DNA of 64,000 bases from Artocarpus heterophyllus (taxonomy: Eukaryota; Streptophyta; Magnoliopsida; Rosales; Moraceae). The notes under the pieces are model-generated. The model was not told where the DNA came from. It saw only the letters and a program-made list of their open reading frames with translations, and searched no databases. The stretch is from the NCBI GenBank assembly GCA_025403435.1, contig CM046345.1, forward strand, positions 8,064,235-8,128,234, written 5' to 3'. Both the position numbers and the translations under genes were made by a program. Each line of letters begins with the position of its first letter. The stretch's first letter is position 1. Below, piece after piece: positions 1 to 10,783 of this stretch.

Positions 1-276
1 ACAGGGGCATCATCGTAATTTACTCCATTATCGTTCTTCTTTCCCCGGCCGCTGCGACATCATAAAACCCGCGATTTTTGGCACGTTGCCTCTTTTTTCT
101 TGTCCCCATTATTTTCCTTCCAAAAAGTCCCTGTCATTTTCTACTCTCTTCAGAAGTCCTTCCACTCTCCCGCCAAATTTTCCTAGCAGCCAAACAGCAA
201 GAAAAGAGCCGAAAACCCTAGGAACTTCTGCCCTTTCACTGTCCAGTACCGGCGGAGGCCGTAATCGGAGGCTCCG
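1..276 (+). promoter_or_regulatory. Upstream region and 5' UTR of the ATM pseudogene, with one E2F-like site
   Basis: This is the window edge up to the inferred ATM start codon. It is pyrimidine-rich and contains CCGCCAAA at 170-177, which on the other strand reads TTTGGCGG and fits the plant E2F consensus WTTSSCSS. An E2F-type site would suit a DNA-damage or cell-cycle gene, but one 8-bp match is weak. A 64-codon open frame at 86-280 is out of frame with ATM and shows no family resemblance, so it is treated as UTR. Confidence 0.35.
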
Positions 277-3200
277 ATGACCGCGATCGTCACCTCCACA
301 GACGTTCAGGAGATACTCTCGAAGCCATCTTCTGATAAAGCCAAAGCTCGAGAAGTACCTTTTTCTCTTTTGTTTACTGTTTCCTTCTCCGTTTTGTCGC
401 CGAGAAAATGGACGAGCAGGAAGAAAAAGAAACGAAAATGAAAATGAACTTTGTGATATAACCGCTTTCAGATTGGATTTTTAACCAAATTGCAAAAAAA
501 TAGGATCAAAATTACAGCAATATTCAGCTTAGAAAGTCTCGTATGGGCTATTTCTGATTCGATGCAATAAAATGATGAAATGAATTGCGTAGAAGAGAGC
601 AGTTTCAGTTGAACTAAAACTATAATTAAAATTTTAGTGTGGCGTTAATTTCCTCTTGTATTTGTTCGTTAGCTGGAGAATTGAATTCGAATAGCTATTT
701 TCATACAATTTCTTCCGTTTGTGTTTCTGTTGTTGATCGGAAGTTCATATAATTGGTTTAGAATTTGGCTACGTTTTAATTCGATGTAATTTTTCCGTAC
801 CGTACTTGATTTTCCTTGGCGGCCAATAGTTTTTTTTTCCTTTTCTTTTAATCATTATGGAAGATTTTTGTTTTTCGTAGTATAATATATGTTCTTTTCT
901 GTTTTTATTTTGCGTCCATAGGAAGGGATAAGGCCGTTGAATACATGGTTGGAAGGAGAAAGGTCTATCACCTTTTGCAAATTTCTTGGAAAAAACACGG
1001 CAGAGCTTAAGCCAAATGACATTCGCCATTGTAAGGTTGAACTTGAGCATCATGCATTCAATCCGACGAAATGGAGTTTGTATTTTGTTTTTGAGTCTTG
1101 CCAAGTAAATTGATAGTTTTTTTTTTCTTTTTTCTTTTTTCTTTTTTTTTGGCTGCAGCTGAAACATGGCCTTTTCTTGTCACACTGCTAATGTAATGTG
1201 TTTCGTTGGAGATATCTTCAAGCAAACGACGATTGCCAAAGTTGATATTTGCAAAGACTCTCCGGATTTTGGTGCAACGAGCACAAGATTCTAAATTCTC
1301 TGGTATTTATGAACTTAATTTGTGTTTTTATGGTAGTTCATCCTTGTTAATTTTGTCATATGTGTGGAAATGTCTATGTTACCCGTTTTAATATTTGGGT
1401 AGTGGAGAAACTCATTTCCTAAATGGTGGATCTTTCTTTTTAATACAGACATGTTTGGTAAGTTATTTTGCAGTTGAACAGTTGAATGCAAAAGTAGATC
1501 TTATCGAATTCTTCTAGAGCTCAGAGAGCGGACAAAATGTTGGTCTGATATGTTGTTAACGTTCTTCAAAAGGAGAACTTCGAGTTTGAACATTATGTGT
1601 AACTTAGAAAACGTGTGCAGTAGCAGCAATAATTTAAGTACTCAATTATCTGAAAAACAGAACTTGTAACACTTTAGTTGTCATTTTTCCCTTCAGAAAA
1701 GCAAACAATCTTCACAATTTACTCTTTTCTTCTATTGGTTCTTTCACTTCTCATGGAGGGTACCTTATCCTCCTCCTCGTATTTGATTCTTTAATCAAGA
1801 AAAGGAGTTTCTTATATTTTTATACATATATATATATATAAACTAGTGTTTTCTTTTTCACCGGGCATTTTGCTCTCTCTTTCTCTCTTCCTCTCTTTTG
1901 TGTGTGTGCGCACGCGCGTGTGCGTGTGTACTTTTCCTCTTTGTTTTTCAGCCTGGAACATCTTCCTCCCTCTTGCCCCCTTCAGCTATACAACTAGTCC
2001 CTGCTGCTGATAATGTGTTTAGTTAGTCTATATTTAAGTAAAATTCATTATGAATTTCTCTGTGCGCTTGCATTTGTCCTTTTTATTTTTCAGTCTGGAA
2101 CATCTGCTGCCCTCTTGCCTCCTTTCAGCTATAAAACTAGTCCCTGCTGCTGCAAAATGTGTTTGTTAGTCTATCTTCAAGTAGAATTCAATATGCATTC
2201 ATTTTTTTTTTCTCATAACATTTCACAAAATTAAGTAACTGAATTGGCATTTTAGTTTCCGGACGTGTTATACTATCGGCAGCGGACTTATATCTAAACA
2301 AAGTATCCCTCTCTCTCTCTCTCTATAGTTTAACTTCTGGCCGTGAACTGAAACCACTATTTCGTCATAACTTTGTGGCGGATGAAATCTGCATATAAAT
2401 AACATGCATTACGTACAACTAATATGTATGTGTTTTGGTGTCTGCTCATGTATCTAGAAGTTGTTGTTAAGTGCTCTGTAATAATTATTAGTTTCTTTTC
2501 AATGTCATTTCAGGCAAGACACTACCTTTACTCTCAGTGGTTAAACAACTTTGTAATCACATATGGGATGTCTTGAGGGATGTCCCAAGCTTTCAGTCGG
2601 AATATGGGGTCGTTCTCCGGCATCTTTTGACTATCAATGATCATCGTTTCCACATTAGCAAACGTGTATATTCCAGTGAGTCTTCACTTGGCTAAACTCA
2701 GAGCACACTTCTTGTTGCATTATTAGCTGTTGGCATCATGGCTCAGTTTTCTCATACATATCTTACTTCCTCTTCATTAGATCTTGTTCTTCTGTACATG
2801 GATAAGGTGGAATCAAGCTTGGGTGACAAAAATGATAATCCATATATTTCTAGGGAGGAGGTTGTTCGCTGCATTCTAACACTTCAGTCCCTCTTGGAGT
2901 ATCCACCTGGAGATTTCGTGAATAGTCTCAGGGAAGACTTCGTTAAGGGGTTTGTAAGGGTTTTCTCTTACGTTAGGTAAGTGATAGCTTGTGCTTGCAG
3001 TTACTGCCGTCATTGTTGTTGGGGTGGAACTAGTAATTCTCGTTTCTTTCTTCTACCTCTCTGTGCACCAACTGACTGTATTTGGTAAATTTTTTTTTGG
3101 ATAACAAGAAACTTAAATGCCAACTTTTTGTACCATTTTCAGGGATGAAGACAACCTTTCGCGCAAGCTTATTGAGTGCAACAATAAGTACTTGTTGAAA

Positions 3201-4215
3201 GATGGTCCCAACTTAGGTCATCGTTCCATGGAGATCCATGGTGCCGTACTGGCAATTTGTGTTCCAATGTTGGCTGACAACATATGATCGAGCTCTTAAG
3301 GTTTCCCTAGCATCATAACAGCTTTATTTTATTTTGAAAATATATTTAAAAACTTGCTAATTTTATGCTGCAAATGCATTTGCATATACACATGTTTATC
3401 CTGGAACTGTATTTTTTTTTGCTAGGATGCACTTATTTTGTGTGCATGGTTACAACCAAATTTGACAAGAGGTGCTACTGATGGGAATCTTTTGGTTAAA
3501 CAACTCCTTGACATAGTCTGCAAGGAACTAGATCAAAGCTTTACATCCATTGGTAGATTGCCCCCGGTTGGTCTCTTTGTTTCTTAATTTATTTTCCAAG
3601 TATGTTCCTGGTGATGGTTGTTTGTGGTGCTAGAAGTTGCTTATTTTTATTGTCTGCTTATTCAGGGTTGACGCATCTAAGGATGAAAAATTTGGAGCCT
3701 TGAGCAGTTCTCAGTATGGTCTAATTGACCTTGCAGCTGCTGTACTTTATCGGGTGGTTATTATCATGTGTTCAGTACGCATAACTGCAGTTCAATTTTG
3801 TGTACATGATTTATTATGCTTTTTATGCAGAAGGTCTCTGTTTTTCTTTCATATGATATTTTTGACATTTTTGCTTTTCTTGGGAAACTTAAAAAAATCT
3901 TGTTGCAATCTTTTGAGCTTAGCTTTGGCTCGAGCTGTAATGATGAAATGGAGGTCTTTTGTTCAAATCCTTCTTATTCGAACATCAAAAGAAATAAATA
4001 CAAAAACACTGGAGGAGCAAGTAATTTGAGGATAGTTTTGATCTCATCTGGTTTTCCTGAAAATCTGATTTGAAGATCCTGGTTGCTAGCTAATATGCTT
4101 TCACTTCCCAGGCTTGTGTTAACATGGCTAAACCGCCATCAAGTGAAAAGCGGATGAAGAAAGAGCATGCTGCTGCACGTTTAAGAGAAGCACTCACGAA
4201 AGGAAAGTGGCTGTG
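277..4215 (+). pseudogene. ATM: ATM N-terminal exon block (exons 1-9)
   Basis: Exons read with GT-AG borders: 277-354, 922-1030, 1159-1302, 2514-2675, 2781-2976, 3143-3300, 3426-3566, about 3667-3753, and 4112-4215. The start codon at 277 gives MTAIVTSTDVQEIL, and exon 2 gives the conserved NTWLEGERS, which is the plant ATM N-terminus. Exon 3 keeps SLEISSSKRRLPK, but a stop (TAA, 1194-1196) precedes it where the family has glutamine, so CAA to TAA is the likely change. Exon 6 runs in frame to about 3251 and then continues one base out of register as QFVFQCWLTTYDRALK. Exons 4, 5 and 7 are open and conserved (for example HIWDVLRDVPSFQSEYG). The phase between exons 7 and 8 does not fit with the splice sites I chose, so there may be another small lesion or a shifted junction. 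Exon 9 ends in LTKGKWLW, after which recognisable ATM stops. Confidence 0.88.
1936..2204 (+). repeat. Two-copy tandem duplication in ATM intron 3
   Basis: About 125 bp occurs twice in direct orientation (about 1936-2062 and 2077-2204). Both copies share CTGGAACATCT, a CTCTTGCC block, ACTAGTCCCTGCTGCTG and a TTAGTCTAT block. The copies differ by scattered substitutions and small indels, so the duplication is not recent. A GT/GCAC microsatellite lies just upstream (about 1898-1930). No function is indicated. Confidence 0.75.
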
Positions 4216-5260
4216 GTAAATTTTAAGTTGCTTATTTAGAGAATCTCAAGTTTTGGGTTTTGCAAGTAAGTTTGGATACTTTTGTATTGTTTTCGAATTT
4301 TCCATTGAGTTCATTCCATATTGAGCCAACAGAGAAAAAATGTATTTCAGTAGAGGTATGATGGTAAGTGACTCGAACTGCTGAAATTATTATTATTATC
4401 ATTGTTTTGTTTATAAGAAACTGCATAAATTCTCTTGAAATTGCATTTAACGTGATACTTTTAAAACAGGAGATGAGATTATACGAAGAAGAAAGGATGG
4501 GAAACCAGGCCTTCGCAACCTCACAAAAAGAATTCTATGACGTTTGCATTGTCGGTATTTCCCCATCATTACAGGAATCTAGTAATTATTGAGTTGAGAG
4601 AAGAAACCAGAACGAGAGTTTTGTTAGATGTACTGGAGAAACTCAACTTACAGATCCATCCACGTTAATGCTAACTTTATTTGGTCAAATTTTTGGCGAA
4701 AGTCCCATGGTGAGTGAATTATAAATTAGCAGATTCTTGTTCACTTTGGATGATGATGATTGGTTTCTTAGTGTGAAGCAGGCCTAGGTTAGAACAGTTT
4801 ATGATCATTGCCCTATTTGTTTTGATTTTCTTCTGATGGAATTGGGTTCTACTACATTTTGGTTCATTTAAAGTATGGTTGCTTCATAAGTGGTTTAGAG
4901 AGGGTTCTTCAAAAGATGGAATAGTGTTTTTGGAGATGTAGTGAACAGAAAAGAAGAGCGTTTTTAATAAAATTGGAAGCTGGTCATATTGGAAGAAAGG
5001 GGTGTTTTGTTGTGAAATTTTGTTTCTTATGAAGATAAATTTACTTGTCTTGTTTATCTTTCTCGGTTGCATGGCTTTGGATGAAGCTTGCGTAGGTTTT
5101 TTTTTTTAATAAGAAAAATGCTTGTGTAGTTAATAAAGTTTTTTTGGCATTGTCATGTTGTGTAGTTTTTCAAAATGTTTGAGCTATTTCTCTTTCCTTG
5201 GAATTTTGCAGTTATATTTTTCCAATGGACTTCTCCTCCTCCTGTTCTTGTTTTTATTTT
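4216..5260 (+). other. ATM intron-like DNA with unassigned short open stretches
   Basis: After the last recognisable N-terminal ATM exon this stretch is AT-rich. Two pieces look exon-like: about 4470-4552, preceded by an AG and open as EMRLYEEERMGNQAF, and about 4590-4710. I could not match either to ATM or to another gene. They may be divergent ATM exon remnants, foreign fragments or chance. Confidence 0.4.
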
Positions 5261-7210
5261 TGTTGGAGAATGTTTTGTAATTAAATCAAATATTATAAAA
5301 TATGGGCGTGTAAATAGAGGAGATTGAGTCAAGGGTAGAATTAAGGAAATTAGTTATGGTGATTGATTTTGTACAGTTATTAGTTTCCTACAATAGCTCT
5401 CTTGTATTCCTATTTAAGTGTATATTGTATACTGACCAAAGACACCGCATTACAATTACGTTCTTTTCTCCAAAAACTCTGATTTAGTACTTGAGCGTAT
5501 CCGATCACTTTGAGCGAGAAAAAAACTACTCACCATGTCTGACGTAGTTTTTGAATCTACAAACACTCTTGTAAACCGACCTAAAGCCACTGAAACCCAA
5601 GCCCCTAGTTCGGAATCCTAGTCCATCCAGATTACTACCATAAGGCTGAATGGAGAGAACCTCCTGCGTTGGTCCCAGTCTGTGCATATGTACATCTGTG
5701 GCTGGGGAAAATCAGCTATTTGACAGGAGAGAAGAAGGAACCTGCAGTGGGGGATCTGAATCATCCAACTTGGGATGCCGAGAACTCCATGGTGATGACT
5801 TGGTTGGTGAATTCAATGGAGGAAGACATCAGCTCCAACTATATGTGCTATCACACGGCTAAGGAGCGTTGGGACAATGTCAATCAAATGTACTCCGATT
5901 TGGGAAATCAGTCCCAACTAACGAATTAACGCTTAAACTTGGAGAAATCCGCCAAGGTGAGGACAGTGTTACCAAGTACTTTAATTCTTTTTTGAAACGC
6001 CTTTGGCAGGATTCAGACTTGTTTAATGACTATGAGTGGAAGTCCCCGGAGGATTGTAACCATTATAAGAAGACGGTGGAGGATAACTGTATATTTAAAT
6101 TTCTTATTGGCCTCAATGTTGAGTTTGATGAGGTTAGAGGAAGGATAATTGGTAGGCAGCCCCTCCCATCTATTGGGGAAGTATTTTCTGAAGTCCGTCG
6201 TGAGGAGAGCCGCAGCCTTGTCATGCTCGGCAAGAAGAATTCCGGCAGCAGCAGCGCTATTGAAAATTCTGCCCTTGTAGTTGGCATTAATGTTGGCTGA
6301 ACCACTCCTAAAAAGCCTGATGAAAAGCCTCGTGTTTGGTGTGATCATTGCAATAAACCACGCCATACGCATGAAACCTAGTGGAAGATTCACGGTAAAC
6401 CTAACAAATTGGAAGGGCACGCATGAAGGCCAGTTCACTCGTTCTCCCGCTGCACATGCGGCCCAATCTGTTCCCTTTAACAAAGAGTAGATTGATCACC
6501 TTCTAAAGCTGCTGACATCCAACTCCGGTTTATCGGGTACTCCTGATGCTTCTCTAGCTCAAACAGGCAGTGAATCAAATGCCCTATCTTGTCTTTTTCT
6601 ATCTTATTCTACTCCTTGGATCATTGATTCAGGAGCTTCTGACCATATGACAAGCTTTTCTCATTTGTTTCATACTTATAACCCTTGTTCTGGACATGAA
6701 AAAATTCGTATAGCAGATGGTTCCTACTCCCCTATAGCCTGTAAAGGTTTAGTTAATTTGTCTAAAACCATCTCTCTTAAGTCTGTTCTCCATGTTCCTA
6801 ACCTTGCTTGTAATCTTCTATTAGTCAGTAAATTGTGTAGAGATTCTAATTGCCATGTCACCTTTTTTGAATCTCACTTTGTTTTTCAGACTAGAGCTCA
6901 GGGAAGATGATTGGCAGTGTTAGAATGATAGATGGTCTCTACTATTTTGAAGATGAAGACTCTACGAATAAAAAAGCTCAAGGCCTAAGTAGTATCAGTT
7001 CTATCCCTGTTAAGGATCAAATTATGCTTTGGCATCATAGACTAGGGCACCTTAGTTTTCCTTATCTTAAAAAACTATTTCCTTGTTTATTTCATGGTTT
7101 GGATTGTTCTAAAGTTTCATTGTGAAAACTGCATGAGGTCTTGGGCAAAAATCCCATAATTCTTGCTTTGTTCTTTCTTCTTCACAACAGAACAGTGTTG
7201 CACCTTTATC
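5261..7210 (+). mobile_element. Truncated Ty1/copia retrotransposon inside the ATM pseudogene
   Basis: The left end starts TGTTGGAGAATG at 5261, like a copia LTR, and is followed by a leader. A gag-like frame begins at the ATG at 5535 and stops at a TAG at 5619-5621. The gag core (about 5622-6300) is split over frames: TIRLNGENLLRWSQ, TWLVNSMEEDISSNYM, then KYFNSFLKRLWQDSDLF. Then come a degraded zinc-knuckle region (about 6338-6400), an aspartic-protease motif IIDSGASDHMT (about 6620-6652) and the pre-integrase motif LWHHRLGHLSFPYL (about 7027-7070). Similarity fades at about 7210, before the integrase core. There is no reverse transcriptase, RNase H or 3' LTR. It is a 5' fragment with several stops and frameshifts. 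Its right end abuts intron-like DNA in front of an ATM kinase exon, so the 3' half was probably lost in the same deletion that removed the middle of ATM. Confidence 0.88.
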
Positions 7211-7323
7211 TTAACCTCATGTCCTGCCTTTATTGCTTTGTTGAATATCAATGCATATAGATAAAAGTATGATTCTATAGTTTTCATTTGTAAGTTGTAC
7301 TCTATTTTTCTTCACATATTCAG

Positions 7324-8730
7324 GTTAGTTATATAGTTGGGCTTGGCGATCGGCATTCTATGAAATCTTAATTGATCAAGCCACTGCAGTAGTTGTTCAC
7401 ATTGATCTCAGTGTGGCCTTTGAGCAAGGCTTGATGCTCAAGACTCCAGAGCGGGTTTGTACTTATTTTATCATTCCTTTTTTCCTTTTTCGATAGCTTA
7501 TTCTTTTAAACGCGGGGGCATTCCAGTTTAACATGGCTCACTTGGTCATTTTATCCTCCATTTGTCCAGGTTCCCTTCACGCTTACAAGAGATGTCATTG
7601 ATGGCATGGGTGTTACTGGTGTGGAAGGAGTTTTCAGAAGATGTTGCAAGGAAACACTCTCCGTGATGAGGACAAATAAGGAAGCACTTCTCACCATTGT
7701 TGAAGTATGTTACCCAAAGCAAATGAGAGTTGAAAGGTTTTTCTTTTTTCTCCTTATCTAATGGGAATCCTATGCAGGTTTTTATACATGATCCATTGTA
7801 CAAGTGGGCTTTATCTCCTCTGGAGGCTTTGCAGCGTCAAAAGGTTTTTTCTTTTTCCCCAAGTTTTCTGTACAGATACGAGTATACGTGTGCAATCTGA
7901 CTTTATCATGTTAGTGGCTTGTCCTGAAGTAGAGAAGGATGGGGTCGGAACTCGAATGAGTATTTACAAATTTATCATAGCAAAGAAATTGCAAGAAAAC
8001 GACTTTTCAAAATCGTGCAAGGATATTGCACGAGAAAAAGAAACTCGAGCAGATAAGTTTTTTAACAAACAATATTGCGCTATGGTAATCCACGATTAAC
8101 AGCATAATTGAAACTCGATAATGTGACAGGCACAATGGTGTAGAAAGCTGTCTGAACTAGCAATAATGCAATAGAATTTGCCAATCATCAATTGCTTATG
8201 CTACGTGACTTTTATCCTTTGCAAGGAAACGGATGATGATCTAGCGACGAGCTTGGAAGGCTCACAAAACGATTATGAAGGGAACAAGGATGCGGCACGT
8301 GTGCTAATGCGACGGTTACGAAGATGATGAAATGCGAAGCGTGCATGGGCAGGCACTTTAGTTTTGGTTTCGTTTTTCTCGCTTCACTTGTGGTGAAGTT
8401 GCTATTTTCCTCTTGCGAGAAAAGGACCTTCGGAATTGGAAGGTTTGTCCCTCGGTAATTTAAAATAATACGTCCGTCAAACCAAAGGAAAAAATATAAT
8501 GTTTGTTTACGAAAAAGTAGACATTTATTACTTTTTCTTTGAACATTTGAAGCAAGTGAATATATAAAAATATATATGCATTCACACACACAGAGACACA
8601 CATGTGTGTGTGTATATATATATATATACATATATGAAAATTTTCTTTGCAGGTGCAACAACTAATGCAAGATGCTATTGATCCTGAGCGTCTCTGTCAA
8701 ATGTTTCCTGGATGGGGGGCCCGGTTGTAA
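7324..8730 (+). pseudogene. ATM: ATM C-terminal exon block (end of kinase domain and FATC)
   Basis: Exons: 7324-7454, 7570-7704, 7778-7843, 8226-8352 and 8653-8730. The first contains the catalytic-loop motif GLGDRHSM. A single-base loss at about 7363-7366 then shifts the frame, removing the expected catalytic asparagine and creating stops. Past the shift the other frame continues as HIDLSVAFEQGLMLKTPERV, in which the usual DLG metal-binding motif reads DLS. The next two exons are intact ([20 protein letters not shown], then VFIHDPLYKWALSPLEALQ). In exon 8226-8352 the frame breaks near 8303-8310, and the conserved DGYEDDEMRSVHGQ continues one register over. That exon is followed by GC rather than GT. 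The final exon encodes an intact FATC tail (DAIDPERLCQMFPGWGARL) and a TAA at 8728. Confidence 0.9.
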
Positions 8731-10040
8731 AGAGGTGATGGATTTGTATACTCTGTTATCATTTTAGCCCCAGCAGCACCGGTTTTGTAATTGTACAGGC
8801 GGCTTTTACATTTTGTTGGGTTCATTTTTTAGGTTTTTTTTTTTTTTTTTCCTTGCCCGAGCCTTTGTATTGGGTGGTGCCCGTATATTGTTGTTGTTGT
8901 TGTTTTTTTTTTTTTTTTCCTTCGTTTGATTCTGTTGAGTGTGGAAATTTTTAGGTTTTTTTCCCCTTTGTATCGTTGTTGATCTGATTTTAGAATTTGT
9001 GGTTTTTGTTAATATATTGTTAATTGCTGTTTTTCTCAATGGCTTACTTAATTCTTTAATTCGATTTTAAAATTTGTGACTTGAAAAACTATTTTTTTTT
9101 TAAGTTACAAGAAAAACTATAATACATTACAAAGTCTTACAATAAAAGAAAAACAATGCGCAAGTTAGTTCTACATGCATTAAATTTATGAATGTGCTCG
9201 TCTCATTAATACTCTCTTTACAACGATTTACATTAACACCCTCTTTATGGATGCTTTTGATTAGGACCTAATTAAAAAGATTGTATATAAAAGTGTTTTT
9301 TTCTTTAGAGAGTTTAGCGTAATTTTAATGCAAGATAGAAGTGTAACTGAGATGAACTATAATGTAGCGAGGGCTTTCATGATTTTGGTCGGTGTAAATA
9401 GAATCACTCAATAAAAAATAACTTTGGTCTTATTGTGTGCACGTGTTTGGCCCTTAACGTGCACATGGCCAAAAAGTCGAGCTTCTCTTGTTATTAAATG
9501 TGTTGAGTCCATCTCAAACCTTCTTCACTTCATCTGGTGCCTCCATCTTGTGCTAGTCCCAAACTACCGAGTGCACCGTCGTGTAGCTCAGCCGATGCAT
9601 GATTAGTGTCACCATCGCGTTGTAGGCGCTCAACCTTTGTTGCTCTAGGTTGCACGAACACTCTCTCTATGAGAACAACATTGTCAGATTTTGGTTAAAA
9701 GATAATATCGTCGATGTCCCCTGACCGAACCAGAGTTCTTCACGAACCAAAATAAGTGATTAAAATCATTTTTCATTTTTACAGATGATGTGAGGGGTGA
9801 CTCCAAAATCATGTTGTCTTTTAACACAAAATACAATAACCAAACAATTTCTTCACTTTTTTTGGTTTCCTCCCCTTCCACATAAGCGCTTATTTGTTCG
9901 AGAATTTTTTAGACAGAGTACGAAAAAAAATCCATCCATAGGATATTGTTTTGAACCGTTAAATTTTATTAGGTTTTGTTAGTATTACATGCATAGAAAC
10001 ACTCACTATGGTAGAAAATTCCATCTTCTGTTTTGCTTCT

Positions 10041-10071
<31 letters not shown>

Positions 10072-10783
10072 ATTATACTTCCTATGGTACCGTGGGTGAG
10101 ATTTCAACTTTGCCTACTCTCTCTCTCTTTCTATTTATTATTTCTCTCTTGCTTTCGTCGGGTTTCATCAGGAGAATAGTCTTTTTCATGTGTTTTTGGC
10201 AAAATAAGCGTGCCGCATGACACTTGTATTGTATACTATAGACTTCAACTTTAGTTAAGACAACCTGAATAGAGGCCAATTTGTTCTCTCTTTTTGGCTG
10301 TGCAATACCTAATTCATTGACATGGCAACGGGAACCTAATGCGGATAGCCTCGATTATTTAACCAAAACTTAGGGATCAAGAAAATACCTCATATACCAC
10401 TATAATGTAAATATATACACACACACACACACACACACGTACATGTATATAAAAAAGAAAAGCTACAAGATTTGAAATTTAAGATGAGGTTTTTATGCTA
10501 TTTTCTCGAATGGTATTCTTTGTCAGATAGTAGATGGATATGCCAGAAATTTTGGCGGTTCATCTTTGTTTTCCAGTAAAGAAAAAGATTAACCAAAAGC
10601 ATCCAAATTCCTAGCTCTGGTTTTGTGAATTGCATTTTGCAAGCGTGTCTAATGATATTATTTAAACAAAATACCCTATTAAAAGGGTCGGCTAACATAA
10701 GAATCATTAACATAATTAAAAAAATGTAAGACTAACCGAATTTAATGAAAATTGACGGTTTAAAATTACGCACAAGAATTATT
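8731..10783. other. Gene-free, AT-rich stretch with simple repeats
   Basis: This is the DNA between the ATM pseudogene and the gypsy LTR. It contains poly-T and TTG runs (about 8832-8930), a TA microsatellite (about 10041-10068) and an AC microsatellite (about 10418-10438). Open frames here are short and of low complexity. I see no gene. Confidence 0.7.

Larger units (their letters stand above)
277..8730 (+). pseudogene. ATM: ATM checkpoint kinase pseudogene, internally deleted and frameshifted
   Basis: ATM is the nuclear PI3K-like kinase that signals DNA double-strand breaks. It is a giant protein in plants (Arabidopsis, several thousand residues, dozens of exons). Here only the two ends survive: about 370 codons of the N-terminal region (exons within 277-4215) and about 180 codons of the C-terminus (7324-8730: DRH loop, end of the kinase domain, FATC). 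Between them lies about 3 kb holding a copia fragment and intron-like DNA instead of the HEAT/FAT solenoid and the front of the kinase domain. Lesions seen in the surviving exons: an in-frame TAA at 1194-1196, a frameshift near 3249-3253, a one-base loss near 7363-7366, and a short frameshifting deletion near 8303-8310. The order and orientation of the exons are correct for one ancestral gene. A working copy should exist elsewhere in the genome. Family assignment is firm. Pseudogene status follows from several independent breaks. Confidence 0.93.

Noticed and set aside
769..1167. Open frame of 132 codons on the - strand
   Set aside because: Lysine-rich translation of T-runs in ATM introns and antisense to ATM exon 2, with no family resemblance.
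6013..6483. Open frame of 156 codons on the - strand
   Set aside because: It is antisense to the copia gag fragment, which has clear similarity on the + strand.
8806..9039. 77-codon minus-strand frame rich in K and N
   Set aside because: Translation of poly-T and TTG runs downstream of the ATM pseudogene.
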